Origin: Immersiella caudata
Taxonomy: Eukaryota; Ascomycota; Sordariomycetes; Sordariales; Lasiosphaeriaceae
Length of the DNA: 64,000 nucleotides
Reading direction: 5' to 3'
Assembly (NCBI GenBank): GCA_030512335.1
Contig: JAULSU010000002.1
Location: 2,108,001 to 2,172,000 of the forward strand
In this document: piece after piece, positions 44,084 through 54,664 of the stretch
Layout of the letters: every line of letters starts with the position of its first letter
How positions within the stretch are numbered: the stretch's first letter is position 1
Notes under the pieces: generated by a model
Database searches by the model: none
Told to the model about the DNA's origin: nothing
The model's input: only the letters and a program-made list of their open reading frames with translations
Program-made: the position numbers and the translations under genes

Positions 44084-45138
44084 GGTCGGTAAGTTGGACT
44101 GCACGCGGGCTGCTGTCCGGTATCGCCGCGGGACCACAGTGGAGGAAAAAGAATTAGAGGTCTGCAGGTTTGGAAAGGGGGAAGTTAGCAAAGTCTTTCA
44201 GCGGCATTGTGGCGATCTCGTCAACCCCTGTCGCAATTTCCAAGATGGAGACCGGGCGATTGGAGGATAGCGTACCTATAATACAGAAACCGATGGTAGA
44301 GGCAAAGAAAGAAACAGAGCTAGCAGCAGCTCATGGTTGTTGGGATTGCGAGTGCACACGAATCCTCCCAATCCTGGACGCTGGGAAGAAAGTTGCAAGT
44401 TGTCAAGACTGGTGATGCAGCCGGAACGGAGCCGAAAGAGCAAAGCCAAGCCCGCTGAATTGATGGCTGACCGCAGGCAATGAAAGCGCTGACTGAAAGG
44501 AAAACCTGTCCTTACCTGTAATAAAACGCTCCACGGGTCCGATGACACCAGTGGCTTATCTGCACCCGCAGCGCTAGGGGGGGGACCTGAAACGCGGGCG
44601 CTGGTCAATGAATTTGGCGTGGATGAAAAGGTCCAGCGCTAACAGCCGATGGCGAGCACTGTCAGGGGCTGCAGGCGTCATGCGCCAAGACTCTCCGGCA
44701 GCAGTGCTCAAACCCCTGTCTTTCAAGACGCGGCCTACGTTCTGGAAGGCCAACCTGGAACTTGTCCTCCGCTGGCTGCTTTCAACGTAATCACAGGCCT
44801 CACATGCCAAATAACGAGCTGAGGGTTGGGCCGAAGACCACAACCCAGTGTGTTTAAACACAAACGACACCGCGAATATCTATTCAGTGCCCAACGGGTT
44901 GCGCCAGTTTTGGTTGGCCTGCGAATGCAACCGAAGCGAAGCAGTCACTTGCGAGGCTAGGTGAAGTTGCGGGACACACAACCTGGAAGTCAAGCGCGAG
45001 GGTGGGATTGCGCAGGGAAGTCGATGACACGAAGAAAGCACCACCGCCGACCGGAAGCCGCCAGAAACACAACGCTCAAAACTCTAACACTGCGCGGGTC
45101 CGCCCTCTCCGACGGCCGCTGCCAGATGCGAAAGCGGA
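44084..45138. promoter_or_regulatory. Divergent upstream region, SEC16 / NEO1
   Basis: Two early-secretory-pathway genes start outward from this 1,055-bp region. Short pyrimidine tracts occur but I cannot define factor sites. No coding frame is credible. Confidence 0.55.
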
Positions 45139-48100
45139 ATGCCTCCCCCGAGCGCCCACCATCCCGCACGGCCACCCGACTCCCCCGTCGATGATTCCGA
45201 CTCCGACCTCGAATTAGATCTCGAGGAGCTCGATCCGCAGAGCATCGACACAGCCCAGCCCCGTTCGAGTCGGGCTGGCGAGCAACGAGCGCCCCGAATA
45301 GCTCTGCGCAACCTCCGCATGGGTGGGCTACGGCGCGGCGCCAACCGCAATGGCTACGGCGAGCTGGGGCGCAGCCAGGACGGCGGGGACGAGGATGCCG
45401 AAGCTTTGCTGAGGGACGATGGCGATGGCGACAACTCCCGCTACTCCGAAGGTAGTGCTCGCGGTGAGGACGATGCACCGCTCCTGAGACGGGCCAGCGG
45501 GGCAAGGCGCCGCCGGCGGTCATTTTCAACGAGCGGCAGCTTGCGCAACCTTAGTCTACGGCTCCCAAGCTTTATGTCTGGAGCCACAGCAGACCAGGAC
45601 AAGGGGGACGACGACGAGGAAGACAAGGAGGAGGATGACCCATCGGCGTCTCGACAGGTCGCCGTCGGCGTTTCGCAGTCGACTCGGTTCCCTCCAAATA
45701 TCATTTCAAATGCCAAGTACACGGCCTGGAACTTCTTGCCCGTCACCCTTTACAACGAATTTTCTTTCTTCTTCAACATGTACTTCCTGCTGGTTGCCCT
45801 GTCCCAGGCAATCCCAGCTCTGAGGATCGGTTACCTGACGACATACATCGCCCCGCTGGCCTTTGTATTGATGATCACGCTGGGGAAGGAAGCATACGAC
45901 GATATCGAGAGACGGAGGAGAGACAACGAGGCCAACTCGGAAGAGTATATCGTGTTGCAATTCGGTGAGCCAGGGAGAAATTTCGGAACTACCCGGTCGC
46001 ATAAGAGACTCAAATCAGCAGCCTCCCGGAAGGGCTCCAAGCGCCACATGCAGGAGAGGGATAGACTGTCGGATATTCAGGAGGAGGAGGAGCGAGCCGA
46101 AGGCCAGGGGCTTCGACAGCCGCCATCCTCCCAGGTCTTTGAGATCAGCAAGAAGTCCAAAGATCTCAGAGTCGGAGACGTGCTCAAGCTCAGCAAGGGC
46201 CAGAGAGTCCCGGCCGATGTCATCATACTGAAGTGTCTCACCCATGAACTCCACGTTGAAAGGACATCGGAAGAGGCCGCACCGAAGGAAGAGGCACTTC
46301 TCCTGGACCACGTGGAGGATGCCGCCCAAGGGAGCTCGTCGATTGCTCAACCGCCCACAGCCGATGAATCCCCTGTCAAGAATGGCTCAACCGGGGAAAC
46401 ATTCATTCGTACCGATCAACTCGATGGAGAAACAGACTGGAAGCTGCGGTTGGCCTCTCCCCTATCACAGAATCTACCAAACGAGGAATTGGTCTGCCTG
46501 CGAGTTACGGGTGGCAAGCCAGATAAGAAAGTGAACGAGTTCGCCGGCACTTTGGAGCTTATGCCCCCACGGCAAGATGGGATGACGGTTGCTTACGCCC
46601 AGGGCAGCAATGGCGACCCTGCAAAGACTGTCCCCTTGTCCATCGACAACACAGCATGGGCGAATACTGTCATCGCATCGCAAGCCACGACGCTAGCCCT
46701 GATTCTTTACACTGGTCCTCAAACACGCTCGGCACTGTCCACTTCGCCCTCGCGTTCGAAGACGGGCCTTCTTGAATACGAGATCAACTCTCTTACCAAG
46801 ATTCTGTGTTTTCTCACACTTGCCCTGTCCATCATTCTCGTTGGCCTCGAGAACATTAAGAGGGGACAAGCTCCACCGCAACCAGGACAGAGCGCTTGGT
46901 ATGTCAAGATCATGAGGTTTCTGGTTCTGTTCTCCACCATTGTCCCCATCAGTCTCCGGGTGAACCTTGATCTAGGAAAGAGCGTCTACTCGTGGTTCAT
47001 CCAAAGGGACCCAGGCATGCCGGGCGCTGTCGTTCGTACCAGCACCATTCCAGAAGATCTTGGGCGTATCGAGTATTTGCTCAGCGACAAAACAGGCACT
47101 TTGACGCAAAACGAGATGGAGATGAAGAAGATTCACGTCGGCACCGTTTCGTACGCCAATGAGGCGATGGATGAAGTCTCGGAATACGTAAGGCAGGGCT
47201 TCCATCCTTCCTCTGCGGCAGACCCAACGACGCTCACAACTCCGTCTTCCACATTCACATCTGCAACAAATGTCGGTACCACCAGAACACGTCGGGAGAT
47301 CGGGTCTCGCGTTCGCGATGTAGTGCTAGCCCTGGCGCTCTGCCACAACGTCACGCCCACGACGGAGGAAGAGGATGGCGAAGTAGTCACCTCATACCAA
47401 GCCAGTTCGCCAGACGAAATCGCCATTGTTAGATGGACCGAATCCGTTGGCCTACGACTCGCCTCCCGCGACCGCAAAGGCATGGTTTTAGCATCCCCAG
47501 AGAATGGCAGGCCTGTGGTCAAGGTTCGAATTCTAGATATATTCCCCTTCACCTCGGAAGGGAAACGAATGGGTGTCGTCGTGCAGTTTTTCGAGAAGCT
47601 GCATCCGGGCGTGCCCACTCTTGAGAGTGGCGAGATCTGGTTTTATCAGAAGGGGGCTGACACGGTGATGAGTTCCATTGTGGCTGCCAACGACTGGCTC
47701 GACGAGGAGACGGCAAACATGGCTCGCGAAGGCCTCCGGACGCTCGTTGTGGGACGCAAGCGGCTTTCGGTCAAGGAATACCAAGAATTTTCTGCGAAAT
47801 ACCAGGAGGCGTCGCTTGCCATGAGTGGTCGCGAGGCGGGGATACAGGCTGTTGTGTCACAGTACCTCGAGCGCGATCTGGAGCTTCTTGGGGTCACAGG
47901 CGTTGAGGACAAGTTGCAAAAGGACGTCAAGCCATCACTCGAGCTCCTCCGCAACGCTGGCATCAAGATCTGGATGCTGACAGGAGACAAGGTGGAGACA
48001 GCTCGATGCGTTGCTGTGAGCTCCAAGCTTGTGGCAAGGGGTCAATACATCCACACGATCGCAAAGCTCCGACGGAAAGACTCAGCACAGGAGAACCTAG

Positions 48101-49152
48101 ACTTCCTTCGCAGCAAGACCGACTCATGCCTCTTGATTGACGGCGAGAGTCTTGGCATGTTTTTGACGCACTACCGAACCGAGTTCGTTTCAGCCGCCGT
48201 GCAACTACCAACCGTCGTGGCTTGCCGGTGCTCACCAACTCAAAAGGCAGAAGTCGCCAAGCTCATTAAAGACTATACTAAGAAGCGTGTCTGCTGCATT
48301 GGCGACGGAGGCAACGACGTGTCCATGATCCAGGCGGCAGACGTCGGCGTCGGCATCGTCGGCAAGGAAGGCCGCCAGGCCAGTCTAGCAGCCGACTTTT
48401 CCATCGAGCAATTCCACCACCTCACCAAACTCCTTGTCTGGCATGGCCGAAACAGCTACAAACGCAGCGCAAAGCTCGCCCAGTTCGTCATCCACCGCGG
48501 CCTCATCATCGCGGTTTGCCAAACCATGTACTCCATCGCTCTCAACTTCGAGCCCGAAGGCCTCTACAAGGACTGGCTGCTGGTCGGCTACGCAACCGTC
48601 TACACGGCCATGCCCGTCCTCTCTCTCGTCTTGGACAAAGACGTCGACGAGAACCTCGCCTCCCTTTACCCCGAACTCTACAAGGAACTCACCTCAGGTC
48701 GCTCCCTCTCATACCGCACCTTCTTCGTCTGGGTTTTCGTCTCCATTTACCAAGGTTGCCTCATCCAAGGCCTCTCGCAAGTCCTCACGGAGGTTGACGG
48801 GCCCCGCATGGTAGCGGTGAGCTATACCGTCCTCGTGCTCAACGAGCTTCTCATGGTCGCGATTGAAATCACCACGTGGCACTGGGTCATGGTAATCTCG
48901 ATTGTGGGGACATTCTTGATGTATGTCTCGTCGGTGCCGTTCTTGGGCGGTTATTTCGACTTAAAGTTTTTGTTGAGCGTGTAAGTTTCCCTCCTGATCT
49001 GCTTTGGAAGCGACGAAATGCTGATAACGTATAGGGGCTTCCTTTGGAGAGTCGCGGCGATTGGGGCGATATCGCTTATTCCCACGTATGCGGGCAAGTT
49101 GATACGGAGGACGATGAAGCCGCCTTCGTATAGGAAGGTTCAGGGGATTTGA
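45139..49152 (+). CDS. NEO1: Neo1-type P4-ATPase (phospholipid flippase)
   Basis: Exons are 45139-48980 and 49035-49152 (1,319 aa). Neo1 flips aminophospholipids at Golgi/endosome membranes and, unlike Drs2/Dnf, acts without a Cdc50 subunit (family knowledge). The N-terminal 190 residues are acidic, Arg-rich and disordered. TM1-2 follow RFPPNIISNAKYTAWNFLP with LYNEFSFFFNMYFLLVAL. The actuator DGET motif is near residue 429 (TDQLDGETDWKLRL). The phosphorylated Asp is D650 in LSDKTGTLTQNEMEMKK; the hinge GDGGNDVSMIQAADVGVGI is near 1055. Ten membrane spans fit the family. The 54-bp 3' intron restores the last span and tail ending RKVQGI. The 3' side carries an 18-bp poly-G tract. Confidence 0.97.
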
Positions 49153-49890
49153 GAATAGGGGTTAGGAGAAAAGGGGAGAGGCTGGTTGTATTGGGTTTGT
49201 TGATGACTATACGTATGGCTGTGAACATAACTAACTTAGCCTTGCATGGGTATGGCGTTTGGGATGGGGGGGGGGGGGGGGGGAGGGGTATTTTTTGGTA
49301 GACTTCAATAGGGGAATAAAGAGGCCGGTGGGCCTAGTGTTTTGGATGGGGATTTTCTACGCTAGTTCTTCAACTTTGATGGTGATTGTATACATTGTTG
49401 TACAAAGCTATGAAGGGGGTTAACAAAGGTACATTACAGGTCGTTATGCATAGGTACCAAGGTGTTTAGGCCATATCCTAGATGGTTTGTAACCCTCTTG
49501 ATACCCCCTGGTTGCTCACCTGACTCACGCTGCGACTAATTCCCAGAAACCAAAGAGATCAAGCAATAAGCCTCATTTAATCCTGGACGAAACCCAGCTA
49601 TAACCTGGGTAGAACTCAGGTTACCTCACAGACAAAACACCAAGGGGAACCCGCCTGTAAACAGACCTATTGCAGGAACTGGCCGATACTACCCTCCGTT
49701 ATTAAGAGCGATAGAGCCATGATGTAAATGTCACACTGTTATTCACCTGATATACATAAAGTACATATGCAAGCCCCATTCCAATACTGAGTAGCGCATC
49801 TTGTTCACACATGACCAAACTCAGCCCCTCAGGAACCCCATTCCAGCCATCCATTCCACTAGCTAGGCAAGGTAGAAACTTATCAACAAC
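49153..49890. other. Convergent 3' intergenic region, NEO1 / CYC2-like
   Basis: 738 bp between two stops. It includes the poly-G tract at 49266-49283 and A/T-rich stretches further on. No gene is visible. Confidence 0.55.
49266..49283. repeat. Poly-G homopolymer tract, 18 bp
   Basis: Eighteen consecutive G bases lie about 115 bp beyond the NEO1 stop, flanked by further G-rich sequence. The read length may be imprecise because long homopolymers are hard to sequence. It could form G-quadruplex structure (inference). Confidence 0.95.
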
Positions 49891-51219
49891 TCATAGCTTC
49901 AAAACAAGCCAATTCTCCCAAAGCTTCGGATTGCTCGCCCACAACCGCGCAGCCACGCCCCCCAAAGGCCCTTGCAGCTCCGTCCCCTGAGCCCATAACT
50001 TGGGTCCCGCGAAGTGGTTGATGAATCCCTCCGGGCCAGATACCACGAGGAGGTTCTTCCCCGAGTTTTGGAGAGGAGACCCATTGGCGTCGATGCAGCC
50101 GCACGGTGTGTTCTTTTCGAGGGTGGCGTCGTGTCCCGGGGAGGAAGGGAGTGCGGACGCGGAGTGATAGGTGCAAGGTGTGGCAGCGGGTGAAAGCGAA
50201 GAGGATGGAGTGCGGGTTAGCGTGGTGTCATTGGAGAGTTTCCGGTGAGACTTTTGAGCGGCGATTAAGACGTCGCGGTCGGAGATGAAGGTACCTTCGT
50301 CGTCGACGGTGCTGGCGTAGGTGAGCCTGTTGCCGTAGCGGGACTTAAGCTGGCAGAGGAGGGATGTCATGGCGTTGGGGGCGTCCCTTGGGGTTCGAGT
50401 GGCATCTTGTTGTGGAGAGGGGGTGGCGGGACAGTCGTCGCGGTGACGGTTGGCCCACAGGATGGAGACGGAGGGTTTGGAAGGGGATGGGGTCCTGTCG
50501 TTCAACAGGGCACGGGCGGCCTGAAGGGCTGGGGCAATGCCGGTACCGCCGGCGAGGAAGACGAGGCTATCGGCGGTACCGAGGCGAGCGCGGACGTCAA
50601 AGCCGAGGTGGGGACCGCGCAGCTCGACGGTGTCACCCACCTGGAGGCGACTGAGATAGGTTGAAACTTCGCCCCCGTCTATCTTGCGGATCAGGAAGCG
50701 AAGTTTACTATGGCGAAGCTCGGTGTCCTCAACCTCGCTAGACGCCGGTGGTAGCGGGGTGTAGTCTCGGGAGACTTGGATCTGTGGTTGTTTGATCTCG
50801 ACGGACCAGAGGCCGTGGTTCCAGGCGCGCTCGAGAAGGTCACGGTTTTGATGACTGGGTCGATCTGTACCGCTGTCCTCGTCCTCCTGCTCCTTGAACC
50901 CCCTTGGTGCAACGGTTAGGATGAAGGCACTGTTCGAGACTTTCTCTTTGTGTGTGATGACAAAGGGCACGAAGCGCTTTTCGTCCAGTCTTGATCTCGT
51001 ATCAGGCGCATATCGCCCGTAAAAGAGGGACACCAAACCAAACGCTCCAAGCGCAAGCAAGAAACGTCGGGTGTTGACGATGTCCGACTTTCCTTCTGAT
51101 GATCTCTTTGGTCCAGACGCAAACGTCCTGCGTGTCGGTGATTGCCGCGGTATTCGCCGTGCTACACCTTGTCGGCAGGCTCTTCTCAAAAACACAATGC
51201 TCGAGTCTAATCTCAACAT
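49891..51219 (-). CDS. CYC2-like mitochondrial flavoprotein (NADH-cytochrome b5 reductase fold)
   Basis: This intronless gene encodes 442 aa from the Met giving MLRLDSSIVFLRRACRQGVA; the frame is open upstream. The first 35 residues are Arg/Ser-rich and fit a mitochondrial leader. One hydrophobic span lies at 52-67 (RFLLALGAFGLVSLFYG). The FAD site motif is R151-D-Y-T-P-L156, and the NAD site GGTGIAP is at 224-230. Yeast Cyc2 is an inner-membrane flavoprotein needed for haem attachment to cytochrome c; I propose the same role by family resemblance. A low-complexity Ser/Thr/Pro insert occurs between about 240 and 400 before the NLLVVSGPEGFINHFAGPK end. Ordinary b5 reductase is the main alternative. 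Its leader is A/T-tract rich. Confidence 0.75.
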   Translation of the reverse strand: MLRLDSSIVFLRRACRQGVARRIPRQSPTRRTFASGPKRSSEGKSDIVNTRRFLLALGAFGLVSLFYGRYAPDTRSRLDEKRFVPFVITHKEKVSNSAFILTVAPRGFKEQEDEDSGTDRPSHQNRDLLERAWNHGLWSVEIKQPQIQVSRDYTPLPPASSEVEDTELRHSKLRFLIRKIDGGEVSTYLSRLQVGDTVELRGPHLGFDVRARLGTADSLVFLAGGTGIAPALQAARALLNDRTPSPSKPSVSILWANRHRDDCPATPSPQQDATRTPRDAPNAMTSLLCQLKSRYGNRLTYASTVDDEGTFISDRDVLIAAQKSHRKLSNDTTLTRTPSSSLSPAATPCTYHSASALPSSPGHDATLEKNTPCGCIDANGSPLQNSGKNLLVVSGPEGFINHFAGPKLWAQGTELQGPLGGVAARLWASNPKLWENWLVLKL

Positions 51220-51448
51220 GCTCCGTGCCGATGTGCAGTCAGGCAAGAACCCCCGGAGAAAAAGAAAAAAAAAGAAGAGACGAAAGCCCTTCAGAAAGAA
51301 AAATAGAACAGTAAAACAACTCATAAACTGACCCGGCTGCGCTTATTGCCAATATCTTGCCAGATCAATTGATGCTCAGGATGTGAGATGGCAAGTTGCC
51401 TTGGAAAAAAAGATCCATCACGCCCGATCGTCTAAATGCATAAGGTAT

Positions 51449-52690
51449 CTAGTAAGCCAACTTTACCACTTTACCGGGGTTTACAACCTCGCTGGCATGC
51501 TGCTTGACAGCATATCCTTGCATCCTCACAATCGTCCCGTCCTGCCTTATCCCCCCTCTAAACAGCTCTTCGATGACATTCCCCTTTAGAATCGTTTCCC
51601 GCACGATCCCTTCAACATGCTTTGGCTCCACCCTTCCAAACCAGATGCCACACCCCGCCAGTGGATGACTCTCACCCTCCCTCGTCTTCAACTCCGGCGG
51701 CAAATAACATATTACATTCCCCGCGAACTTGTGCCCCCCAATGTGGCTGATCAGTCCGACCCTCGCTGCCGTCCTCTTCTCTTCCACGCCCCTTGCCGAT
51801 AACTCCCTGTCCTCCACCCCAATAGCCACCTCACCCGTCAACACATCCACGCCCACCCCCCCCAGCTTTTCTTCGAACTCTCGCTTCAACAACGGTCCAA
51901 AAACCCCACACCGCTGATCACGTCCTCCGTGCCCACACACCAGCACCAAAATATCCTCTACATCCCTCACCCCCCAGAGCAGCTCCCGATACGCCGGCTT
52001 CCTCGTCAGCCGATCCCTATGAATCGGACTCAAGCCCTCATGCGCTACATGGAGCTTCTCGGGCAACAAATACCCCTTCACCAGCGCCTCCACCGAGTCA
52101 AACGACACCCTTGGTAAAAAGGGGACGTACTTGAACGACGGGAGCAGGTATGCCGAGGTAGTCTGCAGCGGACTTTTCTTCGAGACCGAAGAAGGGAAAG
52201 ACGAGTTCAAAATAGAGATGTTGTGGAACGGATCGCTAAACACAGCGCCGCGGCCGCCGACAAGCTCCTTAAGGTCCGCGGCGAGGTTGTCCCCGCTGTT
52301 GTCGTCTTCGATCTTGGATGGCCAATCGTCTTTCCCGGTACAGATAAGAACTTGTTGGGCGTAGTTCTGTGGCAAATGCCCGTCAGCTATTTCTTTCAAT
52401 GTGTTTTCTAGCCAACGTAATGTCTCAGGCGCGCTCACGCAACGCTCATGGCATCCAACAAAACCATGAACAACCACATCAGGAGCCAGACGGTGGAAAG
52501 GGAGACCCACGGAGATGAGACCGTTGAGGGGGGTTTTATGGTCGATTTCGAAACCAGAGGGCATCGTGGGTGTGGGCGCACAGGCAGATGTTGGTGAGGG
52601 GCAGGTTGCGATGACTGGGAAGGGGGGCGACTTGGTGGAGAAGAGGCGGTGCCATGGTGGGAGTTTGAGGGGGATGGCTCTCAAAATCAT
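51449..52690 (-). CDS. AIM32: AIM32-like sucrase/ferredoxin-family protein, thioredoxin-fold [2Fe-2S]
   Basis: This intronless gene encodes 413 aa from the Met giving MILRAIPLKLPPWHRLFSTK; a Leu/Ser/Pro N-terminus fits a mitochondrial leader. The family (yeast Aim32) binds a [2Fe-2S] cluster in the matrix and affects redox control of import machinery. The two family boxes are present: VCGHGGRDQRCGVFGPLLK and SHIGGHKFAGNVICYLPPE, which supply Cys and His ligands in the thioredoxin-like ferredoxin fold. A VVVHGFVGCHERCVSAPE segment lies earlier. The end is WFGRVEPKHVEGIVRETILKGN and a short tail. A (GT)n(GA)n repeat lies in the leader region just upstream. The same-strand CYC2-like gene starts 229 bp downstream of this stop. 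Confidence 0.85.
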   Translation of the reverse strand: MILRAIPLKLPPWHRLFSTKSPPFPVIATCPSPTSACAPTPTMPSGFEIDHKTPLNGLISVGLPFHRLAPDVVVHGFVGCHERCVSAPETLRWLENTLKEIADGHLPQNYAQQVLICTGKDDWPSKIEDDNSGDNLAADLKELVGGRGAVFSDPFHNISILNSSFPSSVSKKSPLQTTSAYLLPSFKYVPFLPRVSFDSVEALVKGYLLPEKLHVAHEGLSPIHRDRLTRKPAYRELLWGVRDVEDILVLVCGHGGRDQRCGVFGPLLKREFEEKLGGVGVDVLTGEVAIGVEDRELSARGVEEKRTAARVGLISHIGGHKFAGNVICYLPPELKTREGESHPLAGCGIWFGRVEPKHVEGIVRETILKGNVIEELFRGGIRQDGTIVRMQGYAVKQHASEVVNPGKVVKLAY

Positions 52691-52738
52691 TGTGGAGGGA
52701 AAGAGCTGGTGAGGTGGTACGAGGAACGGTGTAAGTGA

Positions 52739-52771
<33 letters not shown>

Positions 52772-53290
52772 GCTGAAATCGGGTTGCGCGGCAGGTGGGA
52801 ATGACGGAGTTAAAGATTCGCGTACCGGAGCCGAGGGCCCATGGCTACCTATGATGCCCACTTCACTGAGAGGTCGGCACGGCGCGAGAAAGCAATCAAT
52901 CAACCAGCTCTCATTTCAAGAGGATTGGTGATTTCTTTCAATTGACTAGCTACAACCATTGAGGGTTTACAGCTTGTCAACGGTGAGCACACTGCGACTT
53001 CGACAGCAAACGCCAAGCTTATCCCATTATCGGGGCTCCCCGATAGCCAGGATCGCATCGCATCTCAATCCAACAAGTCTCATCTCAATTCGACTCTACG
53101 TTCACCATGAGGATTTGAATTACGCCGGTTTTTACAAACTGCCCGGTGATTCCTTCTCATTGAGTTTGATTTAGACTCCAGTGGTTATGGCGGGATTTTG
53201 CTACCCACAAATGACAGAACGGAACTAACAATGCACACCCACGACGAGCAAATACATTAGATAACTAAGGTGCCTTTGAGGGCATAAACA
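52691..53290. promoter_or_regulatory. Divergent upstream region, AIM32-like / MTQ1
   Basis: 600 bp separate two outward-facing starts of mitochondrial-protein genes. The microsatellite at 52741-52771 sits close to the AIM32-like start. Several AT-rich words and a CAATTGAC element are present; I cannot assign factors. Confidence 0.55.
52741..52771. repeat. Compound microsatellite (GT)n(GA)n
   Basis: About six GT units are followed by about nine GA units. It lies 51 bp upstream of the AIM32-like ATG and is read as pyrimidine-rich (TC/AC) on the transcript strand, probably within the promoter or leader. Confidence 0.9.
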
Positions 53291-54570
53291 ATGCCTCGAA
53301 TCCGCCCCTTTACGTTCTGGCTCGCCCGCAAGAAAATCTCTCCCCAAGCCGCCCGTCTCCTTTTCGTTTGTCGAGACCTGCTATCTGCAGCCAACGAGCT
53401 ACGATGGATCCGTGAACACGTCAACACCACACCCTCCAAAATCCCCCCAAATCTCCGCCTCCATCAGCTCTGCTCAAAACGAGCTAGAGGCACACCCCTT
53501 CAATACCTCCTCGGCACCCAACCCTTCGGTGACCTCGAGATCCTATGCCGCCCCGGTGTTCTGATCCCCAGGTTTGCTCCTTTCCTTCAGTTGTTTGTCC
53601 AAAGCCATGGGCACTAACACCATGACAGACCCGAAACCGAGTGCTACACCATCGAACTAGCCGCCCTTATAAAACGCAACCTCCCCAAACACAAACCCCT
53701 CAACGTCCTCGACATATGTACCGGCACCGGCTGCATTGCCCTCCAGCTCTATGCGAGTCTCACCCCTCATTTTCCAACTCATATCCAAGCAATCGACATC
53801 TCGCCTGTCGCGATTTCCCTCGCACAGCGCAACTTATCTCACAATATTCAGCTCGGGAACTTGATATCACCTCCACCCCAACTAACCCCAATCCTTACCC
53901 CAAACACCAAAAGCACCGTCTCATTCACCCTCCTCTCCCTCTTCTCGCCCGCCCTCCTCACCACCCTCTCATCCCACCCACCCGACGGTACGAGCGACCC
54001 CTGTTGTTTCCTGCCCCTTTAGTCATTTTGCCCTGATGTCTCAGGAGGAAGAGGAGGAGTTGCCTCCTGAGACATGCAAGCATTGTCCCAAAATGGAAGC
54101 CGAGTAGCTGACATCGACCGCCAGTCATTGTATCCAACCCCCCTTACATCTCCAACAAAGCATTCAGCACCACCACTTCCCGCTCAGTGCGGAATCACGA
54201 ACCACGACTTGCGTTGGTACCAGAGCATGATGATATCAGTCTCGAGCTGAACTGTCAACCAGAGGATGTCTTTTACGCAAGGATACTGCACTTGGCGAAA
54301 GAGTTGAAGGGTTGCACTAGGGTGATATTATTTGAGGTGGCGGATATGGAGCAGGCGGGGAGGGTTGTTCGTCTTGTGGAGAGGGATGAGGTACTTAGGG
54401 GGTGGTACGACGTGGTGGAGATTTGGAGGGATTGGCCGGATGAGGAGCACGAAGACCACATTGTCAAGGGAGAAGAGAGCAATGTGGCTGTCGCTGTGAA
54501 GGGAATAGGGGAGGGGAGGGTAGTTTATCTTTGGAACAGTAGGGGTGGGGAGATGGAGGGGAAAAGGTGA
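53291..54570 (+). CDS. MTQ1: Mitochondrial peptide-chain release factor glutamine methyltransferase
   Basis: Exons are 53291-53571, 53629-53987 and 54125-54570 (361 aa). The HemK/PrmC family methylates the Gln of the GGQ motif in class-I release factors; Mtq1 acts on mitochondrial Mrf1. Marks are RPETE (94-98), the SAM loop D122-I-C-T-G-T-G128 in NVLDICTGTGCIAL, and the catalytic NPPY at N218-Y221, all reconstructed across splice junctions. The PETE motif needs the 57-bp first intron; the NPPY needs the 137-bp second intron. The N-terminal helical domain contains RGTPLQYLLGTQPFGDLE, the usual family segment. The first residues are Arg-rich. An alternative would be a cytosolic homolog (Mtq2), but that lacks this N-domain. 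It converges on LeuRS. Confidence 0.93.
54024..54095. repeat. Nested inverted repeat in MTQ1 intron 2
   Basis: Two nested perfect arms can pair: a 13-bp inner stem (54036-54048 with 54063-54075, arms ATGTCTCAGGAGG and CCTCCTGAGACAT) around a 14-bp loop, and a 7-bp outer stem (54024-54030 CATTTTG with 54089-54095 CAAAATG). Both lie inside the 137-bp intron. The inner stem also spans a short open frame starting at the left-arm ATG. Confidence 0.9.
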
Positions 54571-54664
54571 GCATCTATGTCCATTGGGTTTGTTGCAAAA
54601 TAGGTATCTTATTGTACAGTCTACGGTTACTCATCATACAAATACAAGCCTATCGGCCATTCAG

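Noticed and set aside
38429..44191. Many antisense and other-frame open frames across SEC16 and NEO1
   Set aside because: They mirror the biased codons of long real exons and show no independent motifs.
54036..54107. Short 23-codon frame in MTQ1 intron 2
   Set aside because: It lies inside an intron required for the NPPY motif and mainly reflects the inverted-repeat arms.
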